Positions 44,897 to 51,491 of a stretch of DNA of 64,000 nucleotides are shown here, piece by piece. The first letter of the stretch is position 1. The number at the start of each line of letters is the position of its first letter. The position numbers and the translations under genes are program-made. Source of the stretch: JAAYAE01 sp963678395. Its GTDB lineage: Bacteria; Bacillota; Negativicutes; Acidaminococcales; Acidaminococcaceae. The notes below the pieces were generated by a model. It saw only the letters and a program-made list of their open reading frames with translations. It was not told the DNA's origin and searched no databases. Location of the stretch: positions 558,001 to 622,000 of the forward strand of contig OY782827.1 of NCBI GenBank assembly GCA_963678395.1, written 5' to 3'.

Positions 44897-46443
44897 ATGA
44901 AAAAGTCGTTATTGGGTCTAGGAATAGTTATTTGTTTATTTAATTGTGGTAGTTCGACGGCGTTTGCTTCTTCACAGGTAACTGGTAATGTGCCTTTAGA
45001 TAGCGCCTATTATGAGTATATAGACAAGTTAGAGGGTATGGGGTATAATTTCTTCCATGTCTACTGGTTCAAAGCCTTACAGCCGTCTTACCATGGCTAG
45101 GTGGACTATGGAGGCACGCAAAGCTGCTGCTAGTAAGCCTATGCCAAAATATTTGGCTGCTGATTTGCAAGAACTGGAACTGGGCTTAGCTCCCGAGATT
45201 GCCACAATCGAAGGAACAGGATCGCCTGATAGCTTTAGGTTAACTGAGGCTAAAATGGGACTAGCATACATGAACGCTGACCAAATGGATTATGGTTATG
45301 GTAGTGGTATTGCCGGAACTTGGCAACCCTTGAACGAAAATAGCAATGGATATCGTTTTGGTAAAAACCTTAATGTTTATGCCGGAGTTGAATTATCAGG
45401 GCACATTGGTCATGACACGGTGTTAACTTTAAGGCCACGAGTAAGTTACAACGCTGATCAATCTGGTTCGGGCAACTTCGAAGAAGGCTATATTAAAACA
45501 CGTATGGGGGTTTTGGGCCTTGAGGTTGGTAAGGAAGCAATATCGTGGGGACAAGGGGCAACGGGTTCTTTAATTCTAGGAGAAAATGCTACACCAAGGA
45601 CTATGGTAAAAATGAATTTCATAGAACCATATAAAAGCAATGGCTTTTTTAAGTTTTTAGGTGAACAAAATTACACTGTTTTCTATAGTCAGCTAGAGGG
45701 AAATCGTAGTGATATAGCTAGCAATAATGGACGGAAGGATTATAATAATGTAGGTCTGCTTGGCATAAGGACAGATTATACTCCTTTTAAAAATTTAACT
45801 TTTGGTATGAGCAGAGTTTCTATACTGGGAGGCAATGGTCACGGACTTAGCGGTAGTGACTGGTGGAACTGGTTGTCAGGAACTAATGCTAACAACGCGG
45901 AAACAGATCGCTGGGACGATATTGCCGGGATGGATTTTCGCTATCGTTTCCCTGGTATGCAACTGTATGGTGAGTTTTATGGTGAAGATCAATCAGGCTT
46001 TCTACCTTCCGATATGGCAGAACGGGTAGGCGTATATTTCCCTCAATTAGTTTCAGATGGTTCTTGGGATATGAGATTGGAATATGTGCATACACAGGCT
46101 GGTTGGTATAACCACAGCGCTTACCAAAATGGCTGGACTTATCACGATGATATTATGGGTGATGCTATGGGTCCTGATGCACGTAAGTTCTATATCGGAG
46201 TAGAAAGACATTTACCAAATGCGGAAAAAAATCGGATTTCATGCTATGAGAATTGATATGCAACGCTCTTCCTCCGTTACTCAAAATGTAAGTGAATTGT
46301 GGGCGACCTATGAGCGCAAATTACAGGGTAATATGTATTTGAACACTATGCTGGGAATAGAGTTTATTGATAATGCTGATTATACGAGCGGACGAGATGA
46401 TGTTAGCAAGTTTGTAATGGGAGAAATCAAGTGGAAGTTGTAA
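44897..46443 (+). pseudogene. Capsule assembly Wzi family outer-membrane protein, two frameshifts
   Basis: The frame from ATG 44897 encodes a signal peptide (KKSLLGLGIVICLFNCGSSTAFA) and VPLDSAYYEYIDKLEGMGY, the usual start of Wzi-like proteins. A one-base insertion near 45046 shifts to the frame carrying SSMSTGSKPYSRLTMARWTMEARKAA and the beta-barrel (GVELSGHIGHDTVLTLRPRVSYN, GVLGLEVGKEAISWGQG). A second shift at an A7 tract (46226-46232) moves to KKIGFHAMRIDMQR and ends GEIKWKL. The restored ~510-residue barrel would anchor or organise capsule at the outer membrane, evidence for a diderm cell. Both lesions may be phase-variable or errors. Confidence 0.82.
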
Positions 46444-46445
46444 GG

Positions 46446-46655
46446 CAGTGAAGTTGCACGAAGTGCAAGTGAAGTGCAAGTGAAGTGCGACTGATGTCGC
46501 AGTGAAGTGACAACGTTGTTGTCAGTGAAGTGTTCGCAACCTTATCGTGGTTTTGCGAACAGTGTAAAAAGAATTGTGTAGCATCGATTTCATCGAAGTG
46601 CACTTCACTTGTAGCTCTGCTACAACTTCACTGAGAACTATGTTCTCACTTCACA
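46446..46655. repeat. Hairpin array 2
   Basis: The shortest array; it begins three bases after the Wzi stop. Left half with GTGAAGT linkers: TGCAC-GAA-GTGCA (46455-46467), GCGAC-TGAT-GTCGC (46487-46500), GACAAC-GTT-GTTGTC (46509-46523) and a long GTTCGCAA...TTGCGAAC unit (46532-46560). Right half with ACTTCACT linkers: TGTAGC-TCT-GCTACA (46610-46624) and GAGAAC-TAT-GTTCTC (46633-46647), 23 bp apart. The GTGAAGT/ACTTCAC switch is near 46600. Confidence 0.9.
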
Positions 46656-46816
46656 GCATTAAAGAAGGGTTTTCCATGTTTTTGTCGAAAGGTACAAGGA
46701 GTATTAGAGATTTAGCTACAGAAGAATAGTGTCTAGTATAAATAATTCAGCCACAGTAATGGAAGCGATGCTTTTGCGAGAGGGTGAATTCCCATGCGTA
46801 GACAAATGAGAAAAGA

Positions 46817-46873
46817 AGCAGCGTATCCAATTATCGCGTAGTAATACGTGATGGTTGGTTATGCTGCTTTTTC
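46817..46873 (+). terminator. Long imperfect hairpin with T-run in gap 46656-46917
   Basis: Between array 2 and the lysine-rich protein gene there are about 260 bp without a gene. They hold a 24-bp stem with several mismatches (46817-46840 with 46845-46868, loop GTAA) followed by TTTTC. Upstream of it GAGAGGGTGAATTCCC (46779-46794) forms another possible short stem. It could be the terminator of a small RNA or leader; I recognise no riboswitch class. Confidence 0.5.
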
Positions 46874-46917
46874 AGCAATTGCGACTTTAAAAAATAATAT
46901 TTAAAAGGGTGATTAAA

Positions 46918-47238
46918 ATGGCAAAGAATAAGAAGATTGCAAAAAAGGATATAGAAAAATTCGCGCAAAAGGTAATAGCTCGTTTTACTACAACTATTGT
47001 TGAAGCTGTTTTTTCTAAGATTGAGAATGATCCGGAATTAAAACAGGAATATTTTAATTTATGCGGTTTGGGCGATATGATAGAAGAATTGCCGGCACAA
47101 CCAGTGAAAGTTGCAAAAGTAGCAAAACCGGCGAAAGCGGCAAAAGCTGCAAAACCAGCAAAAGAAGTTAAAGCACCGATCGCAAAAGCAGAAAATAAAA
47201 AAGCGAAAAAAGCTACTAAAAAAGCAACGAAAAAATAG
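46918..47238 (+). CDS. Lysine/alanine-rich histone H1-like protein
   Basis: A 106-residue protein with an N-terminal helical part (KKDIEKFAQKVIARFTTTIVEAVFSKIENDPELKQEYFNL) and a C-terminal tail of about 45 residues made of KVAKPAKAAKAAKPAKE and KKATKKATKK repeats. The tail resembles bacterial H1-like DNA-binding proteins and suggests nonspecific binding to nucleic acid; the N-terminal domain is not one I can name. ATG 46918 follows AAAAGGGTG. It is placed between hairpin arrays 2 and 3, so a role in binding them is conceivable but unproven. The AAAG-rich tail makes it prone to length variation. Confidence 0.65.
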   Translation: MAKNKKIAKKDIEKFAQKVIARFTTTIVEAVFSKIENDPELKQEYFNLCGLGDMIEELPAQPVKVAKVAKPAKAAKAAKPAKEVKAPIAKAENKKAKKATKKATKK

Positions 47239-47267
47239 TGAAATTGAATAAAAGGCAAACGAAAGAA

Positions 47268-47306
47268 ACCCCTGATTATTACCAATAGGTAGTAATCAGG
47301 GGTTTT
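47268..47306. terminator. Terminator between convergent genes
   Basis: ACCCCTGATTATTACC pairs with GGTAGTAATCAGGGGT (16 bp, one wobble), loop AATA, followed by TTTTG. It separates the lysine-rich protein gene from the convergent regulator gene and can serve both. Confidence 0.85.
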
Positions 47307-47317
47307 GTCGTTATAGA

Positions 47318-47530
47318 TTAGTGTATTGAAATACGTTTTATTTTCGCAATATCGTTTAAGTCACAATTTAGTGCCATGCATATTTTGATGATTACCATAC
47401 TGCTGACACCTTGGCGATTACCCATTCTACTAATTGTTGAAGGGTGGATGTTTGCCATTTGGGCTAAATCTTTCTTTTTGAGTCCTACTGATTTTAAGAA
47501 TTTCCATAAACGGTCATATGTTATTGTCAT
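47318..47530 (-). CDS. XRE family transcriptional regulator (Cro-like)
   Basis: A 70-residue single-domain helix-turn-helix protein: TITYDRLWKFLKSVGLKKKDLAQMANIHPSTISRMGNRQGVSSMVIIKICMALNCDLNDI. This YozG/Cro type is found in many mobile regions. ATG 47530 is favoured because AAGGAGT precedes it at the right distance; an upstream ATG at 47560 is not. Three CGGTA repeats in its upstream region may be its operators. Confidence 0.82.
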   Translation of the reverse strand: MTITYDRLWKFLKSVGLKKKDLAQMANIHPSTISRMGNRQGVSSMVIIKICMALNCDLNDIAKIKRISIH

Positions 47531-47581
47531 GTTAGTACTCCTTACCTTAGTAGTTGGCATTAATGAGTAATATTAAAGTTA

Positions 47582-47631
47582 CCTACGGTAAGTAAAGTAT
47601 GGCTTCGGTATTGTGAAATTTGCCTACGGTA
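47582..47631. promoter_or_regulatory. Three phased CTACGGTA-type repeats
   Basis: CCTACGGTA at 47582-47590 and 47623-47631 and GCTTCGGTA at 47602-47610 lie on one strand with 20- and 21-bp spacing, i.e. about two helical turns. They are 50-100 bp upstream of the Cro-like gene. Cooperative operator sites are the simplest reading; a decayed hairpin array is an alternative. Confidence 0.45.
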
Positions 47632-47681
47632 TTAAGTTTTAAAATGTTTCATACAAAAAGCTCTAAGATTAAAGATAAGTT

Positions 47682-47728
47682 TAGTTTTCTAAAAGAAAAC
47701 TAGAGTAGATGTGTAAAGCAACTTCACT
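47682..47728. repeat. Relic of a hairpin-array unit
   Basis: TAGTTTTCT-AAA-AGAAAACTA (47682-47702) is a perfect 9-bp hairpin with a 3-nt loop, followed by ACTTCACT (47721-47728), the array linker. The spacing is irregular, so this is a decayed fragment in the gap 47531-47843, which otherwise holds no gene. Confidence 0.4.
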
Positions 47729-47843
47729 GATGGCAACTAATGAAACTAAATATGTGAAGGATACTTAACTTGCTGTAGTGTAACCTATTTTTTTCTTATT
47801 GCAATTGTACAACACTCTCCTTTAGGTAAATTGGAGCAGGGTT

Positions 47844-48083
47844 TTAGTCATCTCGTTGTATGTTTTTAATATAAGGACAATCAAAGAAGTCAGATAAAGA
47901 TATCTCAAAAGCAAAGCATATATTTAGTAAATGGCCGACCTTAACACTCACAATACTACCATTCATAAACTGCTTTAGCGTAGAAGGCGGTATTTCAGCT
48001 TTTAACGCAAGTGAGTATGTCGCTAAATTATGTTTTGTTTTCAATTCTTCTATTCTTTGGCGAATAGCTTCGTTGATGTCCAT
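47844..48083 (-). CDS. XRE family helix-turn-helix regulator
   Basis: A 79-residue regulator: INEAIRQRIEELKTKHNLATYSLALKAEIPPSTLKQFMNGSIVSVKVGHLLNICFAFEISLSDFFDCPY, a lambda-repressor-like domain. ATG 48083 is preceded by TTGGAGG; the earlier ATG 48095 overlaps that site. It lies next to array 3 and upstream of the Cro-like gene on the same strand. Targets are unknown. Confidence 0.82.
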   Translation of the reverse strand: MDINEAIRQRIEELKTKHNLATYSLALKAEIPPSTLKQFMNGSIVSVKVGHLLNICFAFEISLSDFFDCPYIKNIQRDD

Positions 48084-48164
48084 AGAAACCTCCAAATGCT
48101 CCTATGGATATTATAATTAGTAATTAATTTTCATGCGGGTGGGAAGTCACCAATGGGGAAAGGC

Positions 48165-48555
48165 GGTGAAGTTGCATATAATGCAAGTGAAGCAGAAAGA
48201 CAGTTAAGTTGCATATAATGCAAGTGAAGTTGTGCTATTGACAAACCTCTCCGTCAACGATATTTCATATCGTCGCCACCTCCCCTACGAGGTGAGACAA
48301 AGAGGACTCAACTTAATGGCACAAGTGAAGTGCGGCAAAGCCGCAGTGAAGTGTTCGCACGCGAACAGTTATGGAGAGTTTTTGTCCCAAAAACTGGAAC
48401 TTATGAAAGGAAATAATTTCTTAGTTTTCGGTAGAAAACCTCATTAACTTCTCCGAAGGAGAACTTCACTGCTCGAAGAGCACTTCACTTGTAACGAAGT
48501 TACAACTTCACTGGCAACAAAGTTGCCACTTAGCTGCTTTTCTTACTTCACTGCC
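48165..48555. repeat. Hairpin array 3
   Basis: Left half with GTGAAGT/AGTTAAGT linkers: TTGCAT-ATA-ATGCAA twice, TGCGGC-AAA-GCCGCA and GTTCGC-AC-GCGAAC near 48331-48366, then AGTTTTTG-TCC-CAAAAACT. Right half with ACTTCACT linkers: TTCTCC-GAA-GGAGAA (48449-48463), GCTC-GAA-GAGC (48471-48481), TGTAAC-GAA-GTTACA (48490-48504) and GGCAAC-AAA-GTTGCC (48513-48527). A separate ~82-bp palindromic module (48237-48318) is inserted in the loop of a TTGTGC/GCACAA hairpin. Its right end touches the 3' end of the sigma-factor gene. Confidence 0.9.
48237..48318 (+). mobile_element. MITE-like palindromic module inserted in array 3
   Basis: Array 5 has the same context with a plain hairpin (TTGTGC-TTTC-AGCACAA type at 50943-50958). 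Here ~82 bp interrupt that loop. The module contains TTGAC/GTCAA, CGATAT-TTC-ATATCG and CACCTC/GAGGTG stems separated by conserved linkers ACAAACCTCTCC, GCCACCTC and TCAACTTAATGG. A homologous copy in the opposite orientation is in array 4. Confidence 0.6.
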
Positions 48556-48556
48556 T

Positions 48557-49121
48557 TTATCGCATGCTACTTCTCAGTTCTTTCAGGACTTTTTTCCTCA
48601 TCTTACTCACTGCTTGTTGTGAGATATGAAGTTGGCTGCCTATTTCTTTGTCCGTTTTATTTTCCCAATAGTAATTTTTTAATAACTGCCGATAATTTAT
48701 GGGTAGTTTTTCTATTGCTTGTTTTAACATTAGGATTATTATACGGTGTTCTTCGTTTTCATTATGTGCGATAGGAGTTGAAAGTTCTATGTCTTCCATA
48801 TTTTGCATTTCGTAATAGGTAATTCTTTGCTGCTTTTTAGCAGCGTTATTGAGGGCAAAAATAAGCATCTTTTTGATGTAACCGGGAAAACATTTTTTTG
48901 ATGTAACCGGGAAAACATTGATAGGTGGTACCTTTGTAGGTATTAACCAGTTGAATAATTAAGCAATAGGCGAGGCTTTCTGTGTCTTCGGCCAAAACAG
49001 AGTATCTTTTTCTTTGTGCTAGGTTTATGACTAGGGGGCGAAAGGCAAGGCAAATGGTTTCCATGGCTTTTTCATTGCCTTTTTGGGCAGCAGGAACTAA
49101 ATGAGCAAAATCTGTTAACAT
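48557..49121 (-). pseudogene. Sigma-70 family factor broken by a 25-bp tandem duplication
   Basis: The N-terminal part (FAHLVPAAQKGNEKAMETICLAFRPLVINLAQRK ... DTESLAYCLIIQLVNTY) resembles region 2 of small sigma factors. The C-terminal part (AIEKLPINYRQLLKNYYWENKTDKEIGSQLHISQQAVSKMRKKVLKEL) is region 4. They are separated by a duplicated 25-bp segment (48875-48899 and 48900-48924, GATGTAACCGGGAAAACAT in both) that shifts the frame after CFPGYIKKM. Removing one copy gives a continuous ~180-residue protein. ATG 49121 follows AAAGGAAAG. It may have driven the amidase and DUF1659 genes nearby, which is inference. Confidence 0.82.
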
Positions 49122-49291
49122 AATACTTTCCTTTGTGAGTAGCCGGCTCTCTAGATATTTCGCGATAAATTCAGTATAGGAAAAAGAGGCTTGGATTCGC
49201 AAGAGGAAAAACCTTGGAAATTAGTGTTTATGCGCAGTTAGGGAAATTTGTGGATAAGTTTTGGTGGAAATTGGTAGAAAAGAGAAAGAAA

Positions 49292-49961
49292 ACTAAGTTG
49301 CATGAAATGCAAGTTAAGTGAAAAGGGCAGTGAAGTTGCGCCATTAAGTTGAATCATATTAGTCTCTCCTAGTAGGAGAGGTGGCATCAGTGGGTTTCTG
49401 ATGTCGGAGAGGTTTGTGAATGGCGCAAGTGAAGTTATGCTATCGCATAAGTGAAGTGCGGCAAAGCCGCAGTGAAGTGTTCGCACGCGAACAGTATAAA
49501 AAGAATTGTGCAGCATCGATTTCATCGACGTGCAGTTTTTGCTCCGCAAAGTGCAGCTGTTCCTGCGGAACGTGCAGTATTGGAAGCGTTGCTTCCAAAG
49601 TTAAGGAAAGTTTTTTTCAAAAACTTAAATTTATAAAAAATTAGATTTTCTTTTGGCATTTTTTATTTTGTTAATTCTAGTTTTCGAATGAAAACAACAA
49701 CAACTTTCGAGCATGCTCGAAAAGCTGCACTCCACGCAGTGGAAGCTGCACTATGGCGTAGCCGTAACTGCACTTTGCGACAAAGTCGCAAACGCTGCAT
49801 ATGTTTTTGTTAGTTCTTAGTTTTCGCATGCGAAAACATCAATAACTTCTCCGAAGGAGAACTTCACTGACAACAACGTTGTCACTTCACTTGTAACGAA
49901 GTTACAACTTCACTGGAAACAAAGTTTCCACTTCACTGGAAACAAAGTTTCCACTTCACTG
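49292..49961. repeat. Hairpin array 4 (longest)
   Basis: Left half: TTGCAT-GAA-ATGCAA, a TTGCGCCATT...AATGGCGCAA stem holding an inserted module, TTATGC-TATC-GCATAA, TGCGGC-AAA-GCCGCA (49457-49471), GTTCGC-AC-GCGAAC (49479-49492), then the same four GTGCAG-linked units as array 1. The centre, near 49625-49680, is AT-rich. Right half: TTCGAG/CTCGAA, CCAC-GCA-GTGG, TTTGCGA/TCGCAAA, TTCTCC-GAA-GGAGAA, then four units in exact 23-bp register at 49869, 49892, 49915 and 49938: GACAAC-AAC-GTTGTC, TGTAAC-GAA-GTTACA and GGAAAC-AAA-GTTTCC twice, each followed by ACTTCACT. Confidence 0.92.
49342..49421 (-). mobile_element. MITE-like palindromic module in array 4 (inverted)
   Basis: Read on the minus strand, this stretch aligns with the module of array 3 through shared linkers ACAAACCTCTCCG, GCCACCTC and TTCAACTTAATGGC. 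The stems between them differ (GACATCAG/CTGATGCC here against CAACGATAT/ATATCGTC there) yet each is self-complementary. It sits inside a GCGCCATT/AATGGCGC stem. Confidence 0.55.
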
Positions 49962-50059
49962 CTTTTTTAGTTGTATTTCCTCTTCCTCCAGACATTTATA
50001 TAGTGTAAGGCAAAACGGAGCTAGTTAAATCAATTTATGATTAAGAAAGAAGGTAGAGC

Positions 50060-50599
50060 ATGCGCAAGGTTTATTGGGATGAAATTACTCAGTTAGCGAA
50101 ATTGGCTAAAGGAAAGATTCATAAGCTTTATTTGCATTGGACAGCAGGCCATTATGATGACAAGCATTATGCTTATCATTTTAATATTACAGGTAACGGA
50201 GATGTATATGTAAGTACAGATGATTTCACTAAGGTTCTTAGTCATACATGGCAGCGCAATACTGCTTCTGTAGGTATTGCACTTTGCTGTTGCAGTGATG
50301 CAGTGGTATATGGGGATAGAACGTTTACTTATGGCAAGGAACCACCTACAAGGGAACAAATTGAAGCTATGTCGATGTTAGTGGCGCTACTGACGGAGAT
50401 TTGGAATATTCCTCTGGATGAACAGCACGTTATGACCCATGCAGAAGCGGCAGACCTGGACGGTTACGGTCCGCAGATGATGGGTACGCTTCAGTTTGAA
50501 AAGTGGGACTTGTGGCGGCTGCCTGACTACGACGGTGGTTGGCGCAGTGGTGGCGTAGTGCTTAGAGGAAAAGCAATCTACTATCGTTTGCGAGGATAG
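50060..50599 (+). CDS. N-acetylmuramoyl-L-alanine amidase (amidase_2 family)
   Basis: A 179-residue amidase_2/PGRP-fold protein: KIHKLYLHWTAGH with the first zinc histidine, YAYHFNITGNGDVYV, NTASVGIALCCCSDA, EQIEAMSMLVALLTEIW and the second zinc histidine in VMTHAEAADLDGYG. There is no signal peptide, so it is either a phage-type endolysin or released by other means. GAAGGTAGAG lies upstream of the ATG. It forms a pair with the DUF1659 gene and lies between arrays 4 and 5. Confidence 0.82.
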   Translation: MRKVYWDEITQLAKLAKGKIHKLYLHWTAGHYDDKHYAYHFNITGNGDVYVSTDDFTKVLSHTWQRNTASVGIALCCCSDAVVYGDRTFTYGKEPPTREQIEAMSMLVALLTEIWNIPLDEQHVMTHAEAADLDGYGPQMMGTLQFEKWDLWRLPDYDGGWRSGGVVLRGKAIYYRLRG

Positions 50600-50648
50600 T
50601 GGAAAACAGCAGGCAACTATTTTGCTTGTCTAAAAAGGAGGCGATAAA

Positions 50649-50870
50649 ATGGCAAAGAAAGATATTGAGAAAGTGACTTTGCAAGTGCAGGTAGACAATG
50701 GTGTAAATGCTAGTGGCACAGCGGTAAGTAAGAATTACACTATTAGTAATATTAATCCGCAAGCAACGGCTGATGTTGTATATAATGCGGGAGCGAAAAT
50801 CGGTGGATTGGTAGACCATGAAGTACAGGCTATCTATGCTACTGAAAAACATTTGTTATCGGCAGAATAA
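50649..50870 (+). CDS. DUF1659-like small protein
   Basis: A 73-residue protein with KVTLQVQVDNGVNASGTAVSKNYTISNINPQATADVVYNAGAKIGGLVDHEVQAIYATEKHLL, which fits DUF1659, short beta-rich Firmicute proteins of unknown function often encoded near small sigma factors and amidases. AAGGAGG precedes the ATG. It starts 50 bp after the amidase gene and ends six bases before array 5. Confidence 0.7.
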   Translation: MAKKDIEKVTLQVQVDNGVNASGTAVSKNYTISNINPQATADVVYNAGAKIGGLVDHEVQAIYATEKHLLSAE

Positions 50871-50875
50871 TAAAA

Positions 50876-51317
50876 GCAGTGAAGTTGCATATAATGCAAG
50901 TGAAGCAGAAAGACAGTTAAGTTGCATATAATGCAAGTGAAGTTGTGCTTTCAGCACAAGTGAAGTGCGGCAAAGCCGCAGTGAAGTGTTCGCACGCGAA
51001 CAGTTATGGAGAGTTTTTGTCCCAAAAACTGGAACTTATAAAAAAAATAAATTCTAGTTTTTGCATGCGAAAACATCGATAACTTCTCCGAAGGATAACT
51101 TCTCCGAAGGAGAACTTCACTGGCGACTACGTTGCCACTTCACGGCCTTTATGCTGCACTTTGCCGCAGGCAAATCTGCACATGTTTTTATTAGTTCTTG
51201 GTTTTCGTTTACGAAAACATCCACAACTTAGCCTACGGCTAACTTCACTGCACGAAGTGCACTTCACTTGCAACGCAGTTGCAACTTCACTGAGAAATAT
51301 GTTCTCACTTCACTGCT
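50876..51317. repeat. Hairpin array 5
   Basis: The left half repeats almost exactly the left half of array 3: TTGCAT-ATA-ATGCAA twice, TTGTGC/GCACAA without the inserted module, TGCGGC-AAA-GCCGCA, GTTCGC-AC-GCGAAC and AGTTTTTG/CAAAAACT. The right half has TTCTCC-GAA-GGAGAA preceded by a partial copy, GGCGAC-TAC-GTTGCC (51122-51136, one wobble), TTTGCC-GCA-GGCAAA, GTTTTCG/CGAAAAC, TAGCC-TAC-GGCTA, TGCAC-GAA-GTGCA (51249-51261), TGCAAC-GCA-GTTGCA (51269-51283) and GAGAAA-TAT-GTTCTC (51292-51306), with ACTTCACT linkers. It stops 43 bp before the rpsB promoter. Confidence 0.9.
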
Positions 51318-51359
51318 TTTATACAGCTTTTAAAAACTATCCCAGTTTTTAAAAAGCGC

Positions 51360-51389
51360 TTGTAAAGTATCTTACAATTATGCTATAAT
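51360..51389 (+). promoter_or_regulatory. Promoter of the rpsB operon
   Basis: TTGTAA (51360-51365), an 18-bp spacer and TATAAT (51384-51389) with an extended TGC element. The ~95-nt leader to rpsB contains CCGCCATTGTGCGG (51430-51443), a short stem that may belong to an S2 autoregulatory leader; this was not tested. Confidence 0.7.
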
Positions 51390-51491
51390 CATCGACGGTT
51401 AGAAAACACACGCAGAGTATTACGTCGCTGTCCGCCATTGTGCGGTTTAGACGAAAAGAAATCTGCGGAGGAAAAAACAGGAGGAATTAAA

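Noticed and set aside
46656..46917. Riboswitch upstream of the lysine-rich protein gene
   Set aside because: GGGTGAATTCCC recalls fragments of cobalamin riboswitches, but the remaining conserved elements are missing.
44465..51317. CRISPR array
   Set aside because: The repeated linkers are only 7-8 bp, the segments between them are self-complementary rather than unique spacers, and no cas gene is in the window.
44465..51317. Protein-coding repeats within the arrays (frames of 60-100 codons)
   Set aside because: The frames follow from the lack of stops in the repeats, occur on both strands, have no ribosome-binding sites and change frame between arrays.
44465..51317. Integron with attC sites
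   Set aside because: No integrase gene is seen and the attC core sites are not recognisable; only the general arrangement of genes between hairpins is similar.
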